Shown here: in pieces, positions 1 through 5,890 of the stretch
How positions within the stretch are numbered: the first letter of the stretch is position 1
Layout of the letters: the number at the start of each line of letters is the position of its first letter
NCBI GenBank assembly: GCA_016301865.1
Contig: JAEDOP010000046.1
Coordinates: 1-6,291 of the forward strand
Source: Alphaproteobacteria bacterium
Lineage (GTDB): Bacteria; Pseudomonadota; Alphaproteobacteria; Rs-D84
Direction: 5' to 3'
DNA: 6,291 nt
Notes under the pieces: generated by a model
The model's input: only the letters and a program-made list of their open reading frames with translations
The model's database searches: none
What the model was told of the DNA's origin: nothing
Translations under genes and position numbers: made by a program

Positions 1-1058
1 CGGGTCGGCCCAACACATTCCGCCACTGCTCCGGGATAACAACGCGCGTCGTTCAGGCGTGCAGGATCGGGAACACAGGTTGACACACATGTATCATAGT
101 TGATAACCATACGCTCGCAATCTGTACAGGATGTTTGTGGAACACGCAGTGTCGCACCAATCGCACCATAGACAACCCCAGATGTGATATGTGCACACTT
201 CTTGGTATTAGCCGTACCGGTGGGATCAACAACACATTCCCATTCAAGCGTATTATAATTTAAACGGGCAACCATTTTTTCAGGGCAACTTTTATCCGGG
301 AACGGGTCAATACATTCCCAAACACTGTCAACCATAACGGCCGCCTGATTGTCAGCGCACAGGGGTTTGCGCGACTCGTCCGCGACACATTCGTATAAAT
401 CAGAATCCCATATCATATCGCCACCACAGTCCGTTTTGACATTTTGACCAACACATTGCCAACGACCGAAACGATATGCCTTGGCCGTGCCAACCGGACA
501 AAAGACATCAGGCGCAGGCGCAATATCGTATTCAGTTCCAGCGTCTGGAATTTCATACTGGGTCAAATATACCAATTGACCATCAACCAATTCCATATTC
601 GCAATAATTTCAGATGGAATTTGACGACGCAGTGATGAACCACCAGACATTATCATATTGTCGTCCAACAATCCAAATGTGCCAGCATCTGAATAGTACG
701 TTTCCAATATTTCCATCATCGCATTATGTTCATTGGAATCCAGGGGGGCGGTCGCAGTAACAATGTAACTGAATGCAGGCTTTTTATTTTTTACAACTTC
801 ACAATTTGTTGTTTTTAATTTGCTATCCAGACAGATAAATTTACTGACTATGCCATTTTGTTCAATGCAAATATCGTTAAATTCTGTTCCATTAATTTGG
901 GCATTATGCATGGCGGTTGCACACTGGGCAATTGTGCGCAGGTCAGAACGTGATACGGCATATTCCGTGCCATGCTGCGCGACAGTCTGGCTGGGCGAAT
1001 CCATCAGGTAATAACCAGCCATAAATAATGCAAACAATATCATGATAAAAATATTCAT
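1..1058 (-). CDS. Partial cysteine-rich repeat protein with N-terminal membrane anchor, function unknown (C-terminus beyond window)
   Basis: An open minus-strand frame runs without a stop from ATG at 1058 to the window edge, giving 352 codons plus two bases. Residues 1-19 form a hydrophobic segment with no positive charge (begins MNIFIMILFALF), so it is a signal anchor, an uncleaved signal or a pilin-like N-terminus. Residues 20-185 look like a globular extracytoplasmic domain with cysteines at 46, 64, 76 and 86. From about residue 187 there is a Cys-rich array: an aromatic residue, usually Trp, then Q/E-C-V/I recurs at Cys202 (WQCV), Cys224 (YECV), Cys249 (WECI) and Cys275 (WECV), at 22-26 residue spacing, each preceded by another Cys. 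A diverged region follows (CxxC at 311-314, Cys324, Cys328, Cys340, AECV at 345-349). The even spacing suggests disulfide-stapled modules outside the cytoplasm. I recognise no family; a pilus-tip or adhesin role is a guess. An in-frame ATG at 1061 sits too close to the Shine-Dalgarno sequence, so 1058 is preferred. Confidence 0.85.
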   Translation of the reverse strand, partial: MNIFIMILFALFMAGYYLMDSPSQTVAQHGTEYAVSRSDLRTIAQCATAMHNAQINGTEFNDICIEQNGIVSKFICLDSKLKTTNCEVVKNKKPAFSYIVTATAPLDSNEHNAMMEILETYYSDAGTFGLLDDNMIMSGGSSLRRQIPSEIIANMELVDGQLVYLTQYEIPDAGTEYDIAPAPDVFCPVGTAKAYRFGRWQCVGQNVKTDCGGDMIWDSDLYECVADESRKPLCADNQAAVMVDSVWECIDPFPDKSCPEKMVARLNYNTLEWECVVDPTGTANTKKCAHITSGVVYGAIGATLRVPQTSCTDCERMVINYDTCVSTCVPDPARLNDARCYPGAVAECVGPT

Positions 1059-1061
1059 CAT

Positions 1062-1069
1062 TCCCCCTT
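1062..1069 (-). promoter_or_regulatory. Strong Shine-Dalgarno AAGGGGGA for the cysteine-rich protein gene
   Basis: On the minus strand AAGGGGGA abuts two consecutive in-frame ATG codons (1061 and 1058). The second ATG has the better spacing (about 4 bases after the purine run), which decides the start at 1058. The same GGGGGA core is used by the minus-strand gene starting at 5596. Confidence 0.6.
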
Positions 1070-1096
1070 GCGATTTATAAAAAGTCTAGGTAATAT
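1068..1096 (+). promoter_or_regulatory. Sigma70-type promoter for the lptE-holA-map-radC operon
   Basis: TTGCGA (1068-1073) and TAATAT (1091-1096) are separated by exactly 17 bases and lie just upstream of lptE. Transcription would start near 1102, giving a leader of about 28 bases before ATG 1130. No other convincing promoter is seen before the downstream genes, which are almost abutting, so this probably drives all four. It overlaps the Shine-Dalgarno region of the divergent minus-strand gene. Confidence 0.6.
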
Positions 1097-1129
1097 ACAA
1101 ATAAATTGCAACAGGAAATGGATACGGTC

Positions 1130-1618
1130 ATGAAAAAATTTTTATTACTGTTTGTATTAATTTTGGTGGCAGGATGCGGATTTAAACCAATGTTTTCAGG
1201 CCAGGACACAAACATCTATGTTGAACCAATCAGTGGTATTAATGGTATTGATTTGCGAAATGCACTGTGGGCAAAATTTGGCGGACAACATGGGGCGGAC
1301 GCAACATATAAATTGACGGTAAAACTGAACACACCAAACACCCAGTACAAGGCCCTGGAACAAACCGGGGACGCCACATGGCAAGAAGTATCTTTGACCG
1401 CGACATACGTGTTGACGCACAACGGCGAACAGATTGCCAGCGGAACGGAACGCGCGGCGGAATCTTATACGTTTGTGCGATACCTGGTGGCGTCAAACGC
1501 GTCGTATAATAACGCAGTAAAAAATACGATTAATGTTCTGGCCGAAAAAATTGGAACGCGCGCAATTGCAGAAACGTACAAGTTTGCACACACTGACAAA
1601 AATACGGATGCCAAATAA
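1130..1618 (+). CDS. lptE: LPS-assembly lipoprotein LptE
   Basis: LptE is the outer-membrane lipoprotein that plugs the LptD barrel and helps insert lipopolysaccharide into the outer leaflet. The 162-residue product starts with a lipoprotein signal: MKK, a Leu/Phe/Val-rich core and lipobox VAGC, with the lipidated cysteine at residue 16. The +2 residue is Gly rather than Asp, consistent with Lol export to the outer membrane. The mature part has family hallmarks: GCGFKPMF at the N-terminus, LRNAL, a YKLTVKLN strand, TGDATW, an ATYVL strand, and a C-terminal helix around NVLAEKIGTRAIAE. In-frame starts at 1106 (TTG) and 1118 (ATG) would add 8 or 4 residues before the signal core. ATG 1130 was chosen for its canonical signal peptide, although the AGGA at 1113-1116 is rather far upstream. 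It is first in the operon and its stop overlaps holA by one base; lptE-holA adjacency is also found in E. coli. Confidence 0.9.
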   Translation: MKKFLLLFVLILVAGCGFKPMFSGQDTNIYVEPISGINGIDLRNALWAKFGGQHGADATYKLTVKLNTPNTQYKALEQTGDATWQEVSLTATYVLTHNGEQIASGTERAAESYTFVRYLVASNASYNNAVKNTINVLAEKIGTRAIAETYKFAHTDKNTDAK

Positions 1619-2607
1619 TGAAATGGAAAGACGCTGATTTTAAAGGTGGCATCGAAAAAATCCGCGCGGTGTTAATTTATGGTCCGGACGCCGGTCAGGT
1701 TGATGAATACTGTGATTTGGCCGTCAAAAAATTGGGCATTGAAAATGATAATTTGTTCGCAGTGGATTCAGATGAACTGCGCGAAAAGCAAGACGCCCTG
1801 TTTGCCGAGGCATGCACACCATCTATGTTTGGTGGGCGAAAAATGGTAATTATTTCCAATGCAGGGGATGCGTGCGCCAAACAGGTGGCAGACCTGGTTA
1901 ATCATGGGGGGCTGTGCGCAACTGTTATTGTGGCGGCGGGCGATTTGCGCGCAGGGGGCGGATTGCGTGCCATGTTCGAAGGCGCGGATAATATGGCGGC
2001 ATTGGCGTGCTATACAGATGATGCGCGCACGTTGGCAACACTGATACGAAACGAATTATCGGCGGCGGCGGGAATACAGCAGATTACACCAGATGCAATG
2101 GCGTATATGACGTCGCACCTGGGGGGGGACCGGGGAATTACACGTGGTTTTTTGACCAAAATTGCACTGTATGTTGACGACAAACGCATTGTGGAACTGT
2201 CTGATGTGGAAAAGTGTTTGCCCGATACAGGCGCCGCTGATATTGACGATTTCTTGTATTCACTGACGGCGGGACATATTCAACCAACGATGCAGGCGTT
2301 GGACAGATTGCTGTACGATAACAAAGAACCAAATATGCTGATACGTATGTTGGCGGGGCATTTTAAAAAACTGCAAACTGCGGTTGTGGATGGACAATTA
2401 CCACGCCTGTTCTGGAAAGTAGAAGATAAATTCAAACAAGCAATCAAAATTTGGCCAGACGCGGAAATAACCGCTGTGCTGGTGCGATTAAACGAACTGG
2501 AACGCCAATTGCGCACAACGGGCATGCCCGGTGAAATACTGTTGCGCGATTTCGCACTGAAACTGTGTGCACGGGCGGCAAAATTGGCAATAAAACGAAG
2601 GAATTAA
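1618..2607 (+). CDS. holA: DNA polymerase III delta subunit
   Basis: Delta is the clamp-loader subunit that opens the beta sliding clamp so that it can be loaded on primed DNA. The 329 residues match the usual length of the family (roughly 330-345). Visible landmarks are an N-terminal strand and loop VLIYGPDAGQVDE near residue 18 (a degenerate, non-ATP-binding version of the AAA+ Walker A region), PSMFGGRKMVII near 68-79, HLGGDRGITRGFLTKIALY near 167-185 (the family's L-G-x-D-R ... E/T-K-L-A-L-Y block), and a helical C-terminal collar domain including NMLIRMLAGHFKKL. The ATG lies inside the lptE stop (TAATG), so translation is probably coupled; no strong ribosome binding site precedes it. Only five bases separate it from map. 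Confidence 0.93.
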   Translation: MKWKDADFKGGIEKIRAVLIYGPDAGQVDEYCDLAVKKLGIENDNLFAVDSDELREKQDALFAEACTPSMFGGRKMVIISNAGDACAKQVADLVNHGGLCATVIVAAGDLRAGGGLRAMFEGADNMAALACYTDDARTLATLIRNELSAAAGIQQITPDAMAYMTSHLGGDRGITRGFLTKIALYVDDKRIVELSDVEKCLPDTGAADIDDFLYSLTAGHIQPTMQALDRLLYDNKEPNMLIRMLAGHFKKLQTAVVDGQLPRLFWKVEDKFKQAIKIWPDAEITAVLVRLNELERQLRTTGMPGEILLRDFALKLCARAAKLAIKRRN

Positions 2608-2612
2608 ATAAA

Positions 2613-3374
2613 ATGTTGGCATCTGTGTACGCACCCAAGGATTTTAAAAGATTGCGCGCGGCGGGCGATGTTGTGGCGCGTTGCTTTGACTTTATTTCAC
2701 CGCATATTCGGGCGGGGATTTCAACCGGTGAAATTGACCGTATGGTTGCACAATTTCTGAAAGAAAACGGGGCGCGGTCGTCTGACCTGGGATATCAAGG
2801 ATATCCAAAACATATTTGCACATCCGTTAATGATGTAATTGTTCATGGCATCCCCAGTGATGAAGTAATATTAAAAGATGGCGATATTGTAAACGTTGAT
2901 TTGACCGCAGAGTACAAGGGATTTCATGGCGACGCATCGCGTATGTTTATGATTGGAAATGTTACCCCCCAGGCACGTAAACTGGTACAGGTGTGCCAAG
3001 ACGCACTGAATGCCGCAATTTCCATCTGTGCGCCGGGTGTACCATTGTCTGAGATTGGCAAAACAATCGAAGAAGTTGTGAATCCGCACGGTTTTTCAAT
3101 TTCACGCGACTTTGTTGGTCACGGTATTGGCAAAGTTATGCATGACGACCCGCAGATTTATCATTTCTATGACAAATGCTGGGACAAGGTTAAGATGGTG
3201 CCAGGATTGGTGTTCACAATTGAGCCTATGATTAACACCGGTTCGGCCGAGTGCAAAATTGACGCAGATGGTTGGACAGCACGCACGGTGGATGGCGGAT
3301 TGTCCGCACAGTGGGAACACACAATCGGAATCACCGAAGATGGTGCAATTATTTTTACAGAAAAGATGATCTGA
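2613..3374 (+). CDS. map: Type I methionine aminopeptidase
   Basis: This cytosolic metalloenzyme removes the initiator methionine from nascent proteins whose second residue is small. At 253 residues it has the size of a bacterial type Ia enzyme without extension. All metal ligands are present: Asp96 (NVDLT) and Asp107 (HGDASRMF), His170 (GHGIG), Glu204 (TIEPM) and Glu235 (WEHTIGIT). The catalytic-site histidines His78 (VIVHGIP) and His177 (VMHDDP) are also in place. The ATG at 2613 was chosen because AAGGAA at 2598-2603 lies at the right distance and the protein then begins where relatives begin. An in-frame GTG at 2565 would add 16 residues overlapping holA and is rejected. It lies between holA and radC in the same operon; the map-radC pairing is common in alphaproteobacteria. 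Confidence 0.96.
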   Translation: MLASVYAPKDFKRLRAAGDVVARCFDFISPHIRAGISTGEIDRMVAQFLKENGARSSDLGYQGYPKHICTSVNDVIVHGIPSDEVILKDGDIVNVDLTAEYKGFHGDASRMFMIGNVTPQARKLVQVCQDALNAAISICAPGVPLSEIGKTIEEVVNPHGFSISRDFVGHGIGKVMHDDPQIYHFYDKCWDKVKMVPGLVFTIEPMINTGSAECKIDADGWTARTVDGGLSAQWEHTIGITEDGAIIFTEKMI

Positions 3375-3382
3375 TAAAAACT

Positions 3383-4084
3383 ATGGCAAAGTCAGACGAA
3401 CTGTTTCATGTGGGTCACCGTGAAAGACTGAAAGAAAAACTGCTGAACGGTCAATTGGCGGACTATGAAAAATTGGAATTATTGCTGACATATGCAATAC
3501 CACGTCGCGATGTAAAGCCACTGGCGCGCAAATTGATTGCACAATTTAAAAATATATATTATGTGTTGCGCGCACCGGTTGAAGAACTGGTCAAAGTGCC
3601 TGGGATTGGCCATAATACAGCCATATTGATTAAATTATTTCATGAACTGGAATTGATATCGTATGAACAACGTGCAGTATCTGGGACATATTTACAGGAT
3701 GATAAATTTAGAAATGCATATTGTCGCACCTTGATTTCAAATGCGACTGTTGAAAAATTCTTTGTGCTGTATATGGGCGCAAATATGCAATTGATATATG
3801 TGGAAGAACACTCGAACGGGACAATTGATCAAACAGGTGCATATCCACGTGAAATTGCCAAGAAGGCATTGCAACTGAATGCGTTAAGTGTGTTGCTGTT
3901 GCATAATCATCCTGTTTCGAATAACAGTCTGTCACTTGACGATTGCAGTCTGACCGAACACGTAATCCAAGCATTAGAACCATTGAATATAACGTTGTAT
4001 GACCACCTGGTATTGGCATCAAATGGCGTTTTACATTCTTATCGTGCGTTACCATGGTTGCAAAAGAAATCGTTAAAGTCGTAA
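3383..4084 (+). CDS. radC: RadC family JAMM/MPN-domain protein
   Basis: RadC proteins combine a helix-hairpin-helix DNA-binding region with a JAMM metalloprotease-like domain. Their function is unsettled, and the old DNA-repair assignment in E. coli was withdrawn. The 233-residue product has the N-terminal HGHRERL-like opening (VGHRERLKEKL, residues 10-20), ELLLTYAIPRRDVKPLA near 32-48, a helix-hairpin-helix around KVPGIGHNTA (71-80), and the JAMM zinc site H174-N-H176 followed after seven residues by S184-x2-D187. The GTID ... YPREIAKKALQLNA block before it is typical. HNHPVSNN replaces the usual HNHPSGD, but the metal ligands are kept. ATG 3383 is eight bases after map and lacks a good Shine-Dalgarno sequence, suggesting coupling; an upstream in-frame extension to 3272 overlaps map and is rejected. 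The last 12 bases overlap the end of the convergent gene. Confidence 0.93.
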   Translation: MAKSDELFHVGHRERLKEKLLNGQLADYEKLELLLTYAIPRRDVKPLARKLIAQFKNIYYVLRAPVEELVKVPGIGHNTAILIKLFHELELISYEQRAVSGTYLQDDKFRNAYCRTLISNATVEKFFVLYMGANMQLIYVEEHSNGTIDQTGAYPREIAKKALQLNALSVLLLHNHPVSNNSLSLDDCSLTEHVIQALEPLNITLYDHLVLASNGVLHSYRALPWLQKKSLKS

Positions 4085-4594
4085 ATCTGCGGGCTGGCCA
4101 GATGACGTCAGGGGCGCGGCCGAATATGGAACATCATGAATGGGTGTATCATCATAGACAGCACCAGAATCATAAATATCAAAATCTTCGTATAAATCAT
4201 ATTCGTCACGCGATTTTAATTTTGCATTGCGTGCATCTAACAGACGGTTCATTTCAGAAATTGGTACAGATATCGTACGACAGCCACGCGCAAATAAATC
4301 ATCACCATATATCAGGTTCATCATTGGCCCTGCAATCGATAGCACACCAAACATAACAATCAAATTACGCAGGTTGGTGAAAAAATCATTTTTTGCACCA
4401 CGTATCATTGATATTGCCCAGCCCACAATCATTGCCCCAGTTAAAACAGTAATAAACCACCAGGCATAATTGGCAAAAATCTCGAAACTGCGCAGGATAC
4501 AGGACGGATCTTCCATATATACAAAATCAGGGTCCACACGAATATTGTGAAACCCGGAATTTGTTAGCAATCGAATTATCGTATCTGCGTTCAT
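4073..4594 (-). CDS. Two-segment membrane protein with acidic tyrosine/aspartate-rich tail, function unknown
   Basis: The 173-residue product has two clear hydrophobic segments, about residues 42-64 (YAWWFITVLTGAMIVGWAI) and 76-96 (LIVMFGVLSIAGPMMNLI), joined by a short positively charged loop (Arg65, Lys68, Arg76). By the positive-inside rule the loop should be cytoplasmic and both ends periplasmic, which would put Cys31 and Cys105 on the same, oxidising side. Residues 128-155 are very rich in Asp, Glu and Tyr; the last 18 residues are polar. It starts nine bases after the stop of the upstream Glu-Pro-Val protein and has no clear ribosome binding site of its own, so it is probably translated by coupling in a two-gene unit. 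Two segments with a tight basic loop resemble VirB2/TrbC-type pilins in topology only; I see no sequence evidence for that and assign no function. Confidence 0.75.
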   Translation of the reverse strand: MNADTIIRLLTNSGFHNIRVDPDFVYMEDPSCILRSFEIFANYAWWFITVLTGAMIVGWAISMIRGAKNDFFTNLRNLIVMFGVLSIAGPMMNLIYGDDLFARGCRTISVPISEMNRLLDARNAKLKSRDEYDLYEDFDIYDSGAVYDDTPIHDVPYSAAPLTSSGQPADLRL

Positions 4595-4603
4595 ATTAAT
4601 ACG

Positions 4604-5596
4604 TTATGCGCCCTGCTTTTTTGATGCGGCGGGGGTAAAAAATCCAGGGATAGAGAAATCTTCATCGTTGGCCGCAATTCCCGCCCAGCCAAATAAATCA
4701 CCCATCAAGCCATTGTCATCGCGCTTGGCCTTTTTAAACGGCAGGATGTTTTTCAATTTCCCAATTTTACCTGCGCCAGATGTTTTGGGGGTGGTGGGAA
4801 TTTTATCCTGATTATCGGCAAATTCAGTTGCCAATTGCGCCAATGTCGCGTCAGCATTATCGATTTCAAAAATATCAATTGGTGTTTCATCCACATCGGC
4901 GGTGGGTTGAACATCTTCGCGCAGGGGCGTCATGCTTTCCAACAATTGTTCCAACGTCTTTTCCATTTGTGGTACAGGCGCATCGTCCGTTATCATATCG
5001 CCAATTGAAACGGGTTCAGCCACATCATCGGTGGAATCGACCGGGGTGGATAATTCGGTATCAATGCTGATATCAGATATTACCGCGCCATCCGCCGTAT
5101 CAATTTCAGGTTCAACAATCGTGTTCACAACTGGTTCTGTGACAGGTTCGGCAACCACAGTGGCAACAGGTTCAATTACCGGTTCGCGCGTTTCATCACC
5201 GGCAGACAATATTGATAAAATTGGAATAACTGGGTCTGGGGTGCTTTCAACCACAGGTTCAATTACCGGTTCGGGAATTGGCTCGACCACCGGTTCGATA
5301 ACTTGTTCGGCCATGACAACTGGTTCAATTGTGGGTTCTGATTCAACCACGGGCATGGCAACAGATTCCATGCTTTCGGGTGCAACATCATCAACAATGA
5401 CCGGTTCAACAACATCGACCATGGGCGCATCCACATTGTCCGCCCCCGTTAATGCAGTATCACTGTCCACCGGAACACCAAACAGAATCGTATCTTTATC
5501 CAGTCCCAGAGCCGCCCGCACAGAATTAAATGCCGCACGAATTTCAGATATTTCAAACACTTCGTTACCGGAAATATAGATTATTTTGGTCTTCAT
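4604..5596 (-). CDS. Acidic disordered protein with Glu-Pro-Val repeats, function unknown
   Basis: The 330-residue product has three parts. Residues 1-45 look folded: a strand (KIIYIS), a helix (SEIRAAFNSVRAALGL) and another strand (TILFGVPVD). Residues 46-270 are acidic and low in complexity, with many EPV/EPVI/EPVVE units between about 64 and 163 and almost no basic residues, so probably an extended linker; a short predicted helix (KTLEQLLESM) lies near 213-222. The end changes character: a basic patch (KIGKLKNILPFKKAKR, 277-292) and a hydrophobic, conserved-looking tail (GLMGDLFGWAGIA, DFSIPGFF, 296-320). There is no signal peptide or membrane segment, so it is probably cytoplasmic and may bridge partners at its two ends. 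ATG 5596 is chosen from the Shine-Dalgarno GGGGGA at 5604-5609; the GTG at 5611 would include that site in the coding region. It is first in a unit with the two-segment membrane protein. Confidence 0.8.
   Translation of the reverse strand: MKTKIIYISGNEVFEISEIRAAFNSVRAALGLDKDTILFGVPVDSDTALTGADNVDAPMVDVVEPVIVDDVAPESMESVAMPVVESEPTIEPVVMAEQVIEPVVEPIPEPVIEPVVESTPDPVIPILSILSAGDETREPVIEPVATVVAEPVTEPVVNTIVEPEIDTADGAVISDISIDTELSTPVDSTDDVAEPVSIGDMITDDAPVPQMEKTLEQLLESMTPLREDVQPTADVDETPIDIFEIDNADATLAQLATEFADNQDKIPTTPKTSGAGKIGKLKNILPFKKAKRDDNGLMGDLFGWAGIAANDEDFSIPGFFTPAASKKQGA
5108..5407. repeat. Degenerate Glu-Pro-Val coding repeat region with a 21-base exact direct repeat
   Basis: This stretch encodes the EPV-rich linker (residues 64-163) and on the plus strand shows recurring GGTTC, CAATTACCGG and ACCGGTTC-like units. 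Positions 5166-5186 and 5253-5273 are identical over 21 bases, 87 bases apart, and differ immediately on both sides. The array could change length by slippage or recombination without breaking the frame. Confidence 0.65.
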
Positions 5597-5603
5597 AAAT
5601 TCA

Positions 5604-5609
5604 TCCCCC
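5604..5609 (-). promoter_or_regulatory. Shine-Dalgarno GGGGGA deciding the start of the Glu-Pro-Val protein
   Basis: On the minus strand GGGGGA ends seven bases before ATG 5596, an ideal spacing. An out-of-frame ATG at 5604 overlaps the motif and would give only a three-codon peptide (ATG AAT TTA TGA) that ends over the true start codon. Confidence 0.6.
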
Positions 5610-5623
5610 ACAGTTATGGTCGC

Positions 5624-5632
5624 ATTATATCA
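5624..5632 (-). promoter_or_regulatory. Extended -10 promoter for the minus-strand two-gene unit
   Basis: The minus strand reads TGATATAAT here: a perfect TATAAT with the TGn extension. No good -35 hexamer is found 16-18 bases upstream, which is usual for extended -10 promoters. The predicted start near 5617 leaves a leader of about 20 bases that contains the Shine-Dalgarno at 5604-5609. Confidence 0.6.
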
Positions 5633-5642
5633 CATTTTAGGG

Positions 5643-5671
5643 TTGAACGCATATAAAAAATGTCTTAAACT
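5643..5671 (+). promoter_or_regulatory. Promoter for the zauP-zapA pair
   Basis: TTGAAC (5643-5648) and TAAACT (5666-5671) are 17 bases apart, each matching four of six consensus positions. The expected transcription start is at or next to 5678, the first base of the zauP ATG. An alternative TATAAA at 5652-5657 has no suitable -35. Confidence 0.45.
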
Positions 5672-5677
5672 GAAAAT

Positions 5678-5890
5678 ATGGCGGATATAAAACAGCAAAT
5701 TTTTCAAGAACTGACCCACCTGGAAGAGGCGGCCGCAAAATTACATGGCACGGCAATTTATGCGGGCAAACAAACGGATTTAGAGGTGGCAATCCTGACC
5801 GAACAGGTGCGCACCCTGCGCGATAAAAATGCGCGCGCAGCGGACGCGATTGATAAATCTTTATCTATACTAAGGAAATTGAAAAAATGA
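5678..5890 (+). CDS. ZauP-like coiled-coil protein upstream of ZapA (DUF4164-like)
   Basis: This 70-residue protein is almost entirely predicted helix with heptad-like spacing: residues 3-22 (IKQQIFQELTHLEEAAAKL) and 33-69 (LEVAILTEQVRTLRDKN, then IDKSLSILRKL), separated by HGTAIYAGKQT. It has no signal peptide, membrane segment or cysteine. Its stop overlaps the zapA start (ATGA). In Caulobacter the coiled-coil protein ZauP is encoded directly upstream of zapA and works with it to focus the FtsZ ring; position, size and helix pattern here fit that role, though sequence similarity alone is weak in such short coiled coils. No Shine-Dalgarno precedes ATG 5678 (the upstream bases are A-rich), and the predicted transcription start coincides with it, so the transcript may be leaderless. 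A generic DUF4164 or ZapB-like protein is the alternative name. Confidence 0.75.
   Translation: MADIKQQIFQELTHLEEAAAKLHGTAIYAGKQTDLEVAILTEQVRTLRDKNARAADAIDKSLSILRKLKK

Noticed and set aside
53..247. 64-codon minus-strand ORF near the left edge
   Set aside because: It is out of frame with the 352-codon cysteine-rich gene that covers the region, has an unlikely composition, and is a shadow.
444..1011. Plus-strand ORFs at 444-635 and 820-1011
   Set aside because: They lie opposite the cysteine-rich gene, have no ribosome binding site, and show no recognisable protein pattern.
1106..1129. Upstream TTG or ATG start for lptE
   Set aside because: The extra residues precede an already complete lipoprotein signal peptide beginning at ATG 1130; they would not have a better-placed ribosome binding site.
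2565..2612. GTG start for map inside holA
   Set aside because: The ATG at 2613 has a well-placed AAGGAA and gives the normal family length.
3272..3382. N-terminal extension of radC inside map
   Set aside because: The added residues do not look like RadC, and the family-like sequence begins just after ATG 3383.
4094..4110. Palindromes CTGGCCAG and TGACGTCA just after radC, as a possible terminator or operator
   Set aside because: They are short, lie inside the coding region of the minus-strand membrane protein, and have no T-run.
4932..5579. 215-codon plus-strand ORF rich in Thr-Gly-Ser
   Set aside because: It is the antisense of the Glu-Pro-Val repeat region; the repetitive sequence keeps several frames open. 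The minus-strand frame has a strong promoter, a Shine-Dalgarno and folded-looking ends, and this one has none of them.
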